From the NCBI RefSeq assembly GCF_021173085.1, contig NZ_CP076412.1, forward strand, positions 744,001-808,000: DNA of 64,000 nt, in the 5' to 3' direction. The position numbers were made by a program, and so were the translations under genes. Positions 1-9,241 of this stretch are shown here, piece by piece. Under the pieces are notes generated by a model. It did not search any database. It saw only the letters and a program-made list of their open reading frames with translations, and was not told where the DNA came from. Origin of the DNA: Ralstonia wenshanensis (GTDB taxonomy: Bacteria; Pseudomonadota; Gammaproteobacteria; Burkholderiales; Burkholderiaceae). Every line of letters begins with the position of its first letter. Position 1 is the first letter of the stretch.

Positions 1-211
1 CAAGGGATATTTGGAGGGGGATGGCACCCCTCCAGTGGGGGAGCCCGGGCCCGCGCGGGATTCATAAACAGGCCCGGTTGTCCAATCGCATTCACCAGTG
101 TGCGCAATCGGGGGCGGATTGTTCAGCGTTGGGCGATCCGGCATGCTGCGCAGGCTAAGCTGCCGTCCGACTGCAACACCACAACATAGAGACCCGCCAC
201 AGGAGACACGC
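1..211. other. 5' flank of the first gene, no gene seen
   Basis: No coding region is supported here. A 7 bp inverted repeat (GGAGGGG at 13-19, CCCCTCC at 27-33) could form a hairpin but has no T-tract on either strand, so it is not called a terminator. The Shine-Dalgarno AGGAGA for the next gene lies at 201-206. Confidence 0.4.
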
Positions 212-1705
212 ATGACCGCCAGCCTCATCTTCGACGATCGCCCGACCGATGCCGACACGCTGCTCGCGCGGGGTGCCGCCCTTGCCGGTGGGTTGCGCCG
301 TATGGGTGTGCAGGAGGGCGACGTGATCGGGGTGCTGCTGCGCAATGCGCCCGCCTACATCGACGTGATGCACGCCTGCCGTATCGCCGGGTGCTACTTC
401 TGCCCCATCAACTGGCACTTCACGCCGGCCGAGGTGGAATTTCTCGTGCGCGATTCGGGCGCCAAGGTGTTGATCGGCCATCGCGATCTCGTCGATGCGG
501 TGGAACCGCTGCTGCCTGCCCATGTGCAGCTGTTGCGTGTGGACGCCGAAGGCACCGACCGTGCCGACGGCTATGCCAACTGGCTCGCGCTGCAGACGCC
601 ATACGACGGGCCGATGGTTTCTCCGCGCGGGCACATGGCCTATACCTCGGGCACCACGGGCCGGCCAAAGGGCGTGGTGCGTCAGGCCGTGCCGCTTGAT
701 CAGCTCGACGCGCATCTGCAAAAGGCGCGTGCCGTGGTGGCAGCCACGTTCGGTATCGTGCCCGCCTGCCGTGCGCTGGTGCCGGCGCCGCTGTATCACA
801 GCGCGCCGAGCCTATTCGCGCAGCAAGCTGCACAGATGGCGGAGCTGCTGGTGGTGAACGCGCGCTTTGATGCGCTGCGCGTGCTCGAGCAGATCGAGCG
901 CTACCGCATCGACACCGTCTACCTCGTGCCCATCATGTACGTGCGCCTGCTCAAGCTGACCGACGAAGAACGCAGCCGCTACGACCTGTCTTCGTTGCGC
1001 TTCGTGGCCTCCACCGGCGCACCCTGCGCGCCGGAGATCAAGCGCAGGATGATCGACTGGCTCGGCCCCGTCATCTACGAAACCTATGCGTCGAGCGAGA
1101 CCGGCATGATCACGGTGATGGACCCGCGCGAAGCAGCCGCTCGCCCCGGCAGCGCCGGCCGCCCGGTGTGCGACGCGCAGGTGCGCATCCTGCACGACGA
1201 CGGCACGCCATGCGACACGGGCGAGATCGGCCTGATCTACAGCCGCCAGCCCGCTTACCCGGGCTTCACCTATCGCGGCAACGACGAGGCACGTCGCAAG
1301 GCCGAGCGCGATGGCCTCGTCACGCTGGGCGACATGGGCTACCTCGATGCCGACGGCTATCTGTATGTGTGCGACCGCGCGTCGGACATGGTCATCTCGG
1401 GCGGCGTGAACATCTACCCGGCCGAGATCGAACATGCGCTGCTGCGCCACCCCGATGTGGTCGACTGCGCTGTCTTTGGCGTGCCGGACGACGAATACGG
1501 CGAGCGCCTTGTCGCCGTGGTGCAGACCGAACGCGAAGACCTGCAAGCCGGGCCCGTGATCGAGTGGCTGCGCGGCCAGATTGCGGGCTTCAAGATCCCG
1601 CGCCACATCGAATTCACCGCAGCCCTGCCGCGCGATGACAACGGCAAGATCGCCAAACGCCGCCTGCGCGATGCGTGGTGGGGCGACCGGCAGCGGCGCG
1701 TTTGA
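212..1705 (+). CDS. AMP-binding acyl-CoA synthetase (FadD-like)
   Basis: An ANL-superfamily adenylating enzyme, 497 residues, that would activate a carboxylic acid to its CoA thioester through an acyl-adenylate in the cytoplasm. The ATP-binding P-loop YTSGTTGRPKGV lies at about 144-155, the YASSETG adenylate motif near 291-297, the hinge and GVNIYPAEIE segment near 395-405, and the catalytic C-terminal lysine in NGKIAKRR near 475-482. I chose ATG 212 because AGGAGA sits 6 nt upstream; the open frame extends further 5' without a better start. It converges on the valine operon (9 bp between stop codons) and has no same-strand partner. The substrate cannot be read from sequence; a fatty or branched acyl acid is likely. 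Confidence 0.85.
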   Translation: MTASLIFDDRPTDADTLLARGAALAGGLRRMGVQEGDVIGVLLRNAPAYIDVMHACRIAGCYFCPINWHFTPAEVEFLVRDSGAKVLIGHRDLVDAVEPLLPAHVQLLRVDAEGTDRADGYANWLALQTPYDGPMVSPRGHMAYTSGTTGRPKGVVRQAVPLDQLDAHLQKARAVVAATFGIVPACRALVPAPLYHSAPSLFAQQAAQMAELLVVNARFDALRVLEQIERYRIDTVYLVPIMYVRLLKLTDEERSRYDLSSLRFVASTGAPCAPEIKRRMIDWLGPVIYETYASSETGMITVMDPREAAARPGSAGRPVCDAQVRILHDDGTPCDTGEIGLIYSRQPAYPGFTYRGNDEARRKAERDGLVTLGDMGYLDADGYLYVCDRASDMVISGGVNIYPAEIEHALLRHPDVVDCAVFGVPDDEYGERLVAVVQTEREDLQAGPVIEWLRGQIAGFKIPRHIEFTAALPRDDNGKIAKRRLRDAWWGDRQRRV

Positions 1706-1714
1706 TCGCCCGGC

Positions 1715-2866
1715 TCAACCAAGCCCCGCCAACGGATGCCCCTCTGCCCGCCACGGCGACGTCAGGAAATGCCGCACCCGCTCCGGCCGCACTTGCGGCA
1801 GCGTTGCCGGCGCCCAGCCGGGGCGATGATCCTTGTCTACCAGATGCGCGCGCACGCCTTCACAGAAATCGCCGTCCAGGATTCCGCGCGCGACGATGCC
1901 CAGCTCCATCTGAAAGCACTCGGCCAGTGACAGCTGCCGACCGCGCAGTAGCGCTTCGCGTGTGACGTGCAGCATCGTCGGCGAGTGTGAAGTCATTGCA
2001 TCAAGCGTGGCCTGCAGCCATTGGCGCGGCTCGCGGGCCTGCTCGCGCTCCAGGCTCTCGCGCAGCGTGGCAACGATGCGATCGACCGACGAACGCCGAT
2101 CGAAGTAGCGCGGTACCCACGGCGTCGCCTGTGCAAGCGGCGCGTGCGGCACGACGTTGCACGGCGGCTCGAACACGCGGCGCAGCGCCTGCATGAGGTC
2201 GCCGTCGTGCGGCATGCGCTGCAGGCGCTCTTCGAACGAGGCAAGCCATTCCGCAGGCACGCACACATCGGCCAGGTGGCAATGCAGCGCGTCGGCGCCC
2301 GTGAGCGTCACGCCCGTCAGCCCGACATATAGCTCAAGCTCGGGGGACATCACGCTCAGGAAGCGCGTGGCGCCCACGTCGGGCAGGAAGCCGATACGCG
2401 TCTCGGGCATCGCCATCTTGGTGCGTTCGGTCACGACACGCAGACGTGCGGCCTGCCCCAGGCCCATGCCACCGCCCATGGTGATGCCGTCCATCAGCGC
2501 AACGATGGGCTTCGGGAACTGATGCAGCGCGTAGTCGAGCCGGTATTCGTCAACGAAGAACTGCAGCCAGCCGTCGTCGCCATCCATGCGGCCCTGTTGC
2601 GCAAGCTGATAGAGCGAGCGCACATCGCCGCCGGCGCAGAAGCCTTTCTGGCCAGCGCCGCGCAGCACCAGCGCGACGATGCCGTCGTCATGCCGGCATT
2701 GCTCCAGCAGCGTCGCCAACTGGCGCACCATGCCATGGGACAGCGCGTTCAAGGCTGCTGGCCGGTTCAACGTGATGATGGCCACGCGGTTCACCACGCG
2801 CATCAACACCTCGGGTTCGGCAGCGGCTGCCTCGGGCAGCGTTGCCTGACGTTGGACGGCACTCAT
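1715..2866 (-). CDS. 3-hydroxyisobutyryl-CoA hydrolase (enoyl-CoA hydratase/isomerase family)
   Basis: Crotonase-fold protein of 383 residues, about 120 longer than an ordinary enoyl-CoA hydratase, as expected for the hydrolase branch. It would hydrolyse 3-hydroxyisobutyryl-CoA to 3-hydroxyisobutyrate in valine degradation. The oxyanion-hole segments CAGGD (77-81) and GGGMG (131-135) are present. Glu155 (in PETRIG) and Asp163 (in LPDVGATRF) have the 8-residue spacing of the catalytic Glu/Asp pair of human HIBCH. It is the last gene of the minus-strand operon and overlaps the upstream hydratase by ATGA, suggesting translational coupling. The next gene, mmsB, uses its product, which supports the assignment over a plain enoyl-CoA hydratase. 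Confidence 0.85.
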   Translation of the reverse strand: MSAVQRQATLPEAAAAEPEVLMRVVNRVAIITLNRPAALNALSHGMVRQLATLLEQCRHDDGIVALVLRGAGQKGFCAGGDVRSLYQLAQQGRMDGDDGWLQFFVDEYRLDYALHQFPKPIVALMDGITMGGGMGLGQAARLRVVTERTKMAMPETRIGFLPDVGATRFLSVMSPELELYVGLTGVTLTGADALHCHLADVCVPAEWLASFEERLQRMPHDGDLMQALRRVFEPPCNVVPHAPLAQATPWVPRYFDRRSSVDRIVATLRESLEREQAREPRQWLQATLDAMTSHSPTMLHVTREALLRGRQLSLAECFQMELGIVARGILDGDFCEGVRAHLVDKDHRPGWAPATLPQVRPERVRHFLTSPWRAEGHPLAGLG

Positions 2867-3660
2867 TGCAGCGTCTCCGATTCGTGTGCCGCATGCCAGC
2901 GCGGCGCGCGCTTCTCCAGAAAGGCGTTCACGCCTTCGCGTTGATCCGGATGGTCAAACAGATCGACGAAGCGCTCGCGCTCCACGGCCAGCGCCGCGCT
3001 GCGCGGCACGCCATTGCGCGCCTGGTGGATGAGTTGCTTGCTGAAAGTAACGGCCTGCGGGCTCAACGTGGTCACACGCAGCGCCATGGCGATGGCGGCT
3101 TCGCGTGCGGCACCGGTTTCCACGACTTCCTCGACCAGGCCGATACGCAGGGCGGTCTGCGCATCGACGCGCTCGCCGGTCAGGATCATGCGCTTGGCCC
3201 AGCCTTCACCCACAAGCCAGGGCAGCGTCTGCGTGCCGCAACCGCAGCAGAGCAGGCCGACGGCCGTCTCGGGCACGGCCAGCTTGGCGTGGGCCTCGGC
3301 GATGCGGATGTCGCATGCCAGCGCGCACTCCAGGCCGCCGCCCATCGCAAAGCCATTGATGGCCGCGATCACCACCGGGCGCGCATTCTGCAGCGCCTCG
3401 AACGCGGCACCGAAACGTGCAGCCGCCTCGCGGGCCACATCGCGGTCGCCATCGGCAAAGGTGTTGAGATCCGCCCCTGCGCTGAAGAACTTCGGCCCGT
3501 CGCCGGTGACGACGATGGCGCGCACGCGCGCGTCGGCGTTCAACCGTTCGACGGTGGCTTGCAGTTGCAGCAGACCCTCCGGCGTGAATGCGTTGGCCGG
3601 CGGACGCTTGAGCGTCAGCACCGCGACGGTGCCGTCATGCAGCGTTTCCAGTTCGATCAT
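2863..3660 (-). CDS. Enoyl-CoA hydratase
   Basis: Crotonase-family hydratase of 265 residues. In valine catabolism it would add water to methacrylyl-CoA to give 3-hydroxyisobutyryl-CoA. Both catalytic glutamates are recognisable, one in GGGLECALACD and one in VPETAVG. The loop after the second glutamate reads LLCCGCGTQ where crotonases normally have a PGAGGTQ-type sequence, so three cysteines sit beside the active site, which is unusual. ATG 3660 overlaps the mmsB stop (TGATG); a GTG at 3663 is an alternative. It overlaps the downstream hydrolase by 4 bp. Family assignment is firm, substrate is inferred from the operon. Confidence 0.85.
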   Translation of the reverse strand: MIELETLHDGTVAVLTLKRPPANAFTPEGLLQLQATVERLNADARVRAIVVTGDGPKFFSAGADLNTFADGDRDVAREAAARFGAAFEALQNARPVVIAAINGFAMGGGLECALACDIRIAEAHAKLAVPETAVGLLCCGCGTQTLPWLVGEGWAKRMILTGERVDAQTALRIGLVEEVVETGAAREAAIAMALRVTTLSPQAVTFSKQLIHQARNGVPRSAALAVERERFVDLFDHPDQREGVNAFLEKRAPRWHAAHESETLQ

Positions 3661-4553
3661 CACACCGCTCCGTCTTTCCGATACAGCTTGATGACGGCGG
3701 AGAAATCCAGCTTGCCATCGCCCTTGCTGCTCACCGTTTGATAGAGCTGCTGCGCGAGCGCCCCCAGGTAGACCGGTTGATGGACCGACTTTGCCGCATC
3801 GCCAGCCAGGCCCAGATCCTTGAGCATCAGGTCGGTGCCGAAGCCACCCGTGTAGCCGCGCGAGGATGGCGCGGTCTCGATCACGCCCGGGAACGGGTTG
3901 TAAGTGTCGGAACTCCAGCAGCGTCCCGTCGATGTGTTGATGATGCCGCCCAGCACCTTCGGGTCGATGCCGAGCGCCTCGCCCAATGACATGGCTTCGG
4001 CCACGCCAGCCATGGTGATGCCGAGCACGAGGTTGTTGCAGATCTTCGCGCCCTGCCCGGCGCCGGAGTCACCGCAATGCACGAGGTTCTTGCCCATGGC
4101 GGAAAGCACGGGGCGCACCTGTTCGAACGCCGCTGCGCTGCCGCCCACCATGAAGGTCAACGTGCCGGCCGCTGCGCCGCCCGTACCGCCAGAGACTGGA
4201 GCATCGACAAAGGTGTTGCCGTGCTCGGCCGCCAGCGCAGCCAACGCCTTCACGCTGGCCGGGTCGATGGTGCTGGAATCGATGATCGGCACGCCCTTCG
4301 CGATGCCCGCCAGCACGCCATCTTCCGCCGTCAGCACGTGGCGCACGTGGGCGGCGGCGGGCAGCATGGTGATGACCGTCTCCGCGCCGGTCACAGCGTC
4401 CTTGGGGGACGCGGCGGCTACAGCACCGGCTTCCACCAGCGCGCCCACTGCCTGCGCGTTCAGGTCGAATACGCTCAGTGCGTGGCCCGCCTTGAGCAGG
4501 TTGCGCGCCATGGGGGCGCCCATGTTGCCCAGGCCGATGAATGCGATTTTCAT
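3660..4553 (-). CDS. mmsB: 3-hydroxyisobutyrate dehydrogenase
   Basis: NAD-dependent beta-hydroxyacid dehydrogenase, 297 residues, the usual family length. It oxidises 3-hydroxyisobutyrate to methylmalonate semialdehyde. The N-terminal Rossmann motif GLGNMGAPMA is at 7-16, the substrate-binding signature DAPVSGGTGGAAAGT at 117-131, and the conserved catalytic lysine is Lys170 in KICNN. It lies directly downstream of mmsA (19 bp gap) and its stop overlaps the start of the hydratase gene, an arrangement typical of mmsAB operons. Confidence 0.93.
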   Translation of the reverse strand: MKIAFIGLGNMGAPMARNLLKAGHALSVFDLNAQAVGALVEAGAVAAASPKDAVTGAETVITMLPAAAHVRHVLTAEDGVLAGIAKGVPIIDSSTIDPASVKALAALAAEHGNTFVDAPVSGGTGGAAAGTLTFMVGGSAAAFEQVRPVLSAMGKNLVHCGDSGAGQGAKICNNLVLGITMAGVAEAMSLGEALGIDPKVLGGIINTSTGRCWSSDTYNPFPGVIETAPSSRGYTGGFGTDLMLKDLGLAGDAAKSVHQPVYLGALAQQLYQTVSSKGDGKLDFSAVIKLYRKDGAV

Positions 4554-4572
4554 GACAACGCTCCCGGTGCGA

Positions 4573-6120
4573 TCAGCGCAGGCTGATGGTGGTGTTCACG
4601 CCGCCGGCGTCGACCGCGTCGTCAAACCAGCGCGCCGTGACCGTCTTCGTTTGCGTATAGAACTGCACGACCTGCTTGCCGTACGGGCCCAGGTCGCCCA
4701 GCTTGGACCCACGCGAGCCGGTAAAGCTGAAGTACGGCACGGGCACCGGAATGGGAATGTTGATGCCCACCTGACCGATGTCGATCTCGCTCTGGAACTT
4801 GCGTGCAGCAGCGCCGCTCTGCGTGAACAACCCCACACCGTTGCCGAACGGATTGGCATTGACCAGCGCAATCGCGTCGTCCAGCGTGGGCGCAGTCAGC
4901 ACCAGCAGCACGGGGCCGAAGATTTCGTTGGTGTAGATGTCCATGTCGGTCTTCACATCGGTGAAGACCGTGGGGCCGATGAAGTTGCCGTCTTCGTAAC
5001 CGGCCACGCGCACGTCGCGGCCGTCAAGCGCGAGCGTGGCGCCCTGCTGCACGCCGGATTCGATCAAACCGAGAATGCGTTGCTTGGCGGCACGCGAGAC
5101 AACCGGGCCGACGTCGGTACCCGGCTCCACACCGGCATTCACCTTGAGCGTTTTTGCCTTGGCGATCAGGTCCGGCACCCACTGCTGCGCCGCGCCCACC
5201 AGCACGACGACGGAGGTCGCCATGCAGCGTTGCCCCGCCGCGCCAAAGGCCGCGCCCACCAGCGCGTTGATGGCCTGCTCGCGGTTCGCATCGGGCAACA
5301 CCACGGCATGGTTCTTCGCGCCCATCATCGATTGCACGCGCTTGCCGTGCTCGCTCCCGAGGCGATACACATGTGTGCCGACCGCGGTGGACCCGACAAA
5401 CGAAATCGCCTTCACATGGTCGTGCGTGCACAGTGCGTCCACCACGTCCTTGCCGCCGTGCACGACGTTCAGCACACCCGGCGGCACACCGGCTTCCAAT
5501 GCCAGCTCAACGAGTTGCATGGTTGAGAGCGGATCCTGCTCCGAGGGCTTGAGCACGAACGTGTTGCCGCACACGATGGCCATCGGGAACATCCACAGCG
5601 GAATCATGGCCGGGAAGTTGAACGGCGTGATGCCCGCGCACACGCCAATCGGCTGGCGCAGCGTGTAGGTATCGACCGCGCCGGCCACGTTCTCCAGGAA
5701 CTCGCCTTGTTGCAGCGAGCCCACCGAACACGCGTGCTCCACCACTTCCAGCCCGCGGAAGATGTCGCCTTCGGCATCGGGCAGCGTCTTGCCCTGCTCG
5801 GCGGTGAGCGTGCGGGCAATGCGCGGCGAGTGCTCACGAATCAGCGCCTGGAACTTCAGCATGATGCGCATGCGCGCACCGACCGGCGTGTTCTTCCACG
5901 TGGCAAACGCGGCATGTGCGGAGCGTATGGCTGCATCCACTTCGCCGGCCGTGGCAAACGGCACGCGCGCCAGCACTTCCTGCGTGGCGGGGTTGACGAT
6001 ATCGCGCCATTCCTTCGACTGCGATTCGACAAACTCGCCGCCAATCAGCAGCTTGACGGCGGGCGGGGTGCCATGCTGTGCAGCAGGCTTGGCGGAAGCG
6101 AGGGAAGCAACGGCGCTCAT
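4573..6120 (-). CDS. mmsA: Methylmalonate-semialdehyde dehydrogenase (acylating)
   Basis: CoA-acylating aldehyde dehydrogenase, 515 residues. It converts methylmalonate semialdehyde plus CoA and NAD+ to propionyl-CoA. Aldehyde dehydrogenase landmarks are visible: the TPFNFPAMIPLWMFP cofactor region near 165-179, FVGSTAVG near 241-248, and the nucleophile Cys299 in GQRCMATS. I set the start at 6120 because AGGAGA lies just upstream of this ATG; the frame opens 15 codons further 5' without a comparable site. It sits between the acyl-CoA ligase (60 bp) and mmsB (19 bp) in the valine operon. Confidence 0.94.
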   Translation of the reverse strand: MSAVASLASAKPAAQHGTPPAVKLLIGGEFVESQSKEWRDIVNPATQEVLARVPFATAGEVDAAIRSAHAAFATWKNTPVGARMRIMLKFQALIREHSPRIARTLTAEQGKTLPDAEGDIFRGLEVVEHACSVGSLQQGEFLENVAGAVDTYTLRQPIGVCAGITPFNFPAMIPLWMFPMAIVCGNTFVLKPSEQDPLSTMQLVELALEAGVPPGVLNVVHGGKDVVDALCTHDHVKAISFVGSTAVGTHVYRLGSEHGKRVQSMMGAKNHAVVLPDANREQAINALVGAAFGAAGQRCMATSVVVLVGAAQQWVPDLIAKAKTLKVNAGVEPGTDVGPVVSRAAKQRILGLIESGVQQGATLALDGRDVRVAGYEDGNFIGPTVFTDVKTDMDIYTNEIFGPVLLVLTAPTLDDAIALVNANPFGNGVGLFTQSGAAARKFQSEIDIGQVGINIPIPVPVPYFSFTGSRGSKLGDLGPYGKQVVQFYTQTKTVTARWFDDAVDAGGVNTTISLR

Positions 6121-6180
6121 GGGTGTCTCCTGGAGAATCGGTGTCGGTAACGGTAGCGGGGTCAATGCGGGATGGGCAAA

Positions 6181-7875
6181 TCAGGCGAAGTCTTCTTCCC
6201 AGTACTCGCCGGGCAGGCGAGCCGGTTGAGGCGTGCGTTCCAGTTCGAGCCGGCGCAGTTCAACGCGGCGGATCTTTCCGGAGATCGTCTTGGGCAGCTC
6301 GCTGAACTGCAGGCGGCGAATGCGCTTGTAGGGCGCGAGCTTTTCTCGCGAGAAGAGGAACACGGCGCGCGCGAGTTCGGGGCCGGCTTCGTAGCCCTGG
6401 CGCACCGTCACGAACGCCTTGGGCACCGACAAACGCAGCGGATCGGAACTTGGCACCACAGCCGCCTCGGCAATGGCCTCGTGCTCGATCAGCACGCTTT
6501 CCAGCTCGAACGGGCTCAGGCGATAGTCGGACGATTTGAATACGTCGTCGGTGCGCCCCACGTAGACGAAGTAGCCGTCGTCGTGGCGCATCGCCACGTC
6601 GGACGTGTGGTAATAGCCATTGCGCATGGCTTCGCTCGTGGCTTTGGCGTTGTTGGCGTAGCCCTGCATCAGGCCGAGCGGGCGGTGCGAGAGCGGCAGC
6701 ACGATTTCGCCTTCGCTGGCGGGCTGATCGTCGTGGTCGACCAGCTCCACGCGGTAGCCCGGCAACGGGCGACCGACCGAACCGGGCACCACCGGCTGTC
6801 CGGGCGTGTTGCCGATCTGGCAGGTGGTCTCGGTCTGGCCGAAGCCGTCGCGAATGGTCACGCCCCAGGCGCTGCGCACGCGCTCGATGATCTCGGGGTT
6901 CAGCGGCTCGCCCGCACCGACGATCTCGCGCAGCTTGACGGCGTACTCCGCCAGCGGCTCCTGCACCAGCATGCGCCACACGGTGGGCGGCGCGCACAGC
7001 GTGGTCACGTTGAAGCGCACCAGCACGTCCAGCGTGTCCTTCGGCACGAAGCGCGCGTAGTTGTAGACGAACACGCAGGCCTGCGCGTTCCAGGGTGCGA
7101 AGAAGCAGCTCCAGGCATGCTTGGCCCAGCCGGGCGAGCTGATGTTCCAGTGGATGTCGCCAGGCTGCAGCCCGATCCAGTACATGGTCGACAGGTGGCC
7201 GACCGGATAGCTCTGGTGGGTGTGTTCCACCAGTTTCGGCTTGGACGTGGTGCCCGAGGTGAAATACAGCAGCAGCGGGTCGGCCGCCTTGGTCGGGCCA
7301 TCGGGGACGAACTGCGCGGGCGCGTCGTAGGCTGCTGCCAGATCGATCCAGCCATCGCGCTGCGCGCCCACGGCGATGCGCTTGACGCTCGCATCAACAC
7401 TGTCGAACTTGTGCAACTCCGCCGCGTCGACGACCACGCAGTTCGCGCCCCCGAGTTCCACGCGGTCGCGCACGTCATCCGGGGAAAGCTGCGTGGTGGC
7501 CGGCAGCACCACCGCGCCCAGCTTCATTGCCGCGAGCATCACGTCCCACAGTTCGACGCGGTTCGGCAGCATCAGCAGCAGGCGGTCACCCCGCACGATG
7601 CCGAGCCCACGCAGGAAATTCGCCATGCGCGACGAGCGCTCCGACATCTGCGCAAACGAGAGCTTCAACCCGCCGCTTTGCGGGTCATCGACGATCCACA
7701 GCGCCGGGTTGTCGTTGCCGCGCGCCATCACATCGAAGTAATCGAGCGCCCAGTTGAACGTGTCCAGCTTCGGCCACGCAAACTCGCGATACGCGCGGTC
7801 GTAGTCGGTGCGATGGCGCAGCAGAAAATCGCGCGCTTCCACAAAACCCTGTGCTGCAGATACCGCTTCGTTCAT
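6181..7875 (-). CDS. AMP-dependent acyl-CoA synthetase (medium-chain type)
   Basis: ANL-family ligase of 564 residues. The P-loop reads YFTSGTTSKPKLVEH at about 204-218, followed by a segment (SSPGWAKHAWSCFFAPW) like that of medium-chain and acetyl-CoA-type synthetases; FGQTETT and the C-terminal SGKIRRVELR motif are present. An AGGAG lies upstream of ATG 7875. It is co-directional with mmsA (60 bp) and with the acyl-CoA dehydrogenase gene (61 bp), so it may feed isobutyrate, 2-methylbutyrate or a related short acid into the pathway as the CoA ester. Family is secure, substrate is an inference. Confidence 0.85.
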   Translation of the reverse strand: MNEAVSAAQGFVEARDFLLRHRTDYDRAYREFAWPKLDTFNWALDYFDVMARGNDNPALWIVDDPQSGGLKLSFAQMSERSSRMANFLRGLGIVRGDRLLLMLPNRVELWDVMLAAMKLGAVVLPATTQLSPDDVRDRVELGGANCVVVDAAELHKFDSVDASVKRIAVGAQRDGWIDLAAAYDAPAQFVPDGPTKAADPLLLYFTSGTTSKPKLVEHTHQSYPVGHLSTMYWIGLQPGDIHWNISSPGWAKHAWSCFFAPWNAQACVFVYNYARFVPKDTLDVLVRFNVTTLCAPPTVWRMLVQEPLAEYAVKLREIVGAGEPLNPEIIERVRSAWGVTIRDGFGQTETTCQIGNTPGQPVVPGSVGRPLPGYRVELVDHDDQPASEGEIVLPLSHRPLGLMQGYANNAKATSEAMRNGYYHTSDVAMRHDDGYFVYVGRTDDVFKSSDYRLSPFELESVLIEHEAIAEAAVVPSSDPLRLSVPKAFVTVRQGYEAGPELARAVFLFSREKLAPYKRIRRLQFSELPKTISGKIRRVELRRLELERTPQPARLPGEYWEEDFA

Positions 7876-7936
7876 CGTCGTCTCCTGGTCGGCGCGTTTG
7901 CGCTCTTTCGTATGCGGTCGATGTGCGCGGTGCGTG

Positions 7937-9070
7937 CTAGACGTGCCGCGCGATCACCATCCGCTGGACTTCGCTGGTGCCTTCGTAGATCTGGGTGATG
8001 CGTGCATCGCGGTAGTGGCGCTCGACGGCGTAGTCGGCCAGATAGCCGTAGCCGCCGTGGATCTGGATGGCGTTGGAGCAGATCTCTTCGGCCAGTTCCG
8101 ATGCGTAGAGCTTGGCCTGCGAGGCCTCCGACAGACACGGTTTGTCTGCGCTGCGCAGGCGCGCCGCGTGGTGGACGAGCAGGCGCGCCGCATTCAGGCG
8201 CGTGGCCATGTCGGCCAGCATGTTGGCGATGGTCTGGTGCTCGCGCAGCGCCTTGCCAAACTGGATGCGTTCATTCGCGTAGTTGCGTGCCGCATCGAAC
8301 GCGGCGCGCGCAATGCCAACGGCCTGCGCGGCAATGCCGATGCGCCCGCCTTCCAGGTTCGACAGCGCGATCTTCAGGCCCTCGCCGCGCTCGCCCAGCA
8401 GGTTCTCTTCGGGCACGGCGCAGTCTTCCAGCGTGATCGGGCAGGTGTCCGATGCGCGGATGCCAAGCTTGTGTTCGGGCCGGCCAACGTGAAAGCCCGG
8501 CGTGTCCGTCGGCACGATGAACGCGGAGATGCCGCGCTTGCCCGCCTCAGGATCCGTCACGGCAAACACGATCGCGATGTCCGCCCGCGCGCCGTTGGTG
8601 ACGAACTGCTTGTTGCCGTTGAGCACCCACTTGCCGTCGCGCAGCACCGCACGCGTGCGCAAGTTGTTGGCCTCGGAGCCGGCGTGCGGCTCGGTCAAAC
8701 AAAACGCGCCAATCGCGCGGCCGGTCGCCAGATCCGGCAGGTAACGCGCCTTCTGCGCCTCGGTGCCGAACTTGAGGATCGGGCCGCAGCCAACCGAGTT
8801 GTGCACGCTCATCATCGTCGCGCTGGCGGCGCAACCGGCGGCCACCTCTTCCAATGCGAGCGCATAGGCCACGTAGTCGGTGTACGAACCGCCCCACTCC
8901 GCCGGCACGATCATGCCCAGCAGGCCCAGCTCGCCCATCTCGCGCACCACCTCGTCGGGCAGGGCGCCGTCACGGTCCCACTGCGCGGCGTTGGGCGCCA
9001 GGCGTTCGGTGGCAAAATCGCGCGCAGCATCGTGGATCATCCGCTGCTCTTCGGTATAGAAGTCGTCCAT
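7937..9070 (-). CDS. Acyl-CoA dehydrogenase (isobutyryl-CoA type)
   Basis: FAD-dependent acyl-CoA dehydrogenase, 377 residues, full length. The three-domain pattern is visible: N-terminal helical part, a beta domain containing [17 protein letters not shown], and a C-terminal helical part ending in [16 protein letters not shown], where the glutamate of YEG near 363 matches the catalytic base. In this operon it would oxidise isobutyryl-CoA to methacrylyl-CoA; other short branched substrates are possible. ATG 9070 begins the family's typical N-terminus ([11 protein letters not shown]); an in-frame extension to 9181 looks non-native. It is the first gene of the operon and diverges from the AraC-type gene. 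Confidence 0.88.
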   Translation of the reverse strand: MDDFYTEEQRMIHDAARDFATERLAPNAAQWDRDGALPDEVVREMGELGLLGMIVPAEWGGSYTDYVAYALALEEVAAGCAASATMMSVHNSVGCGPILKFGTEAQKARYLPDLATGRAIGAFCLTEPHAGSEANNLRTRAVLRDGKWVLNGNKQFVTNGARADIAIVFAVTDPEAGKRGISAFIVPTDTPGFHVGRPEHKLGIRASDTCPITLEDCAVPEENLLGERGEGLKIALSNLEGGRIGIAAQAVGIARAAFDAARNYANERIQFGKALREHQTIANMLADMATRLNAARLLVHHAARLRSADKPCLSEASQAKLYASELAEEICSNAIQIHGGYGYLADYAVERHYRDARITQIYEGTSEVQRMVIARHV

Positions 9071-9241
9071 CGCTTGGCTCTTGCTTGTTGGCTGACCGGG
9101 GCCGCGTGACGCTGCCTGTGCAGGCGCCTTACACTGTGCAGCCCGCGGCGCTTGGGTTCGATGGGGAAAAAGTGTAGGCACGCGGCTGGGCGGCTTCGAT
9201 GCCCGTCACGATCAACTTGCGTGAGCGGATTTGCCATACCA

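Noticed and set aside
13-33. GGAGGGG/CCCCTCC hairpin at the left edge as a terminator
   Set aside because: No T-tract follows on either strand and the flanking gene is outside the window.
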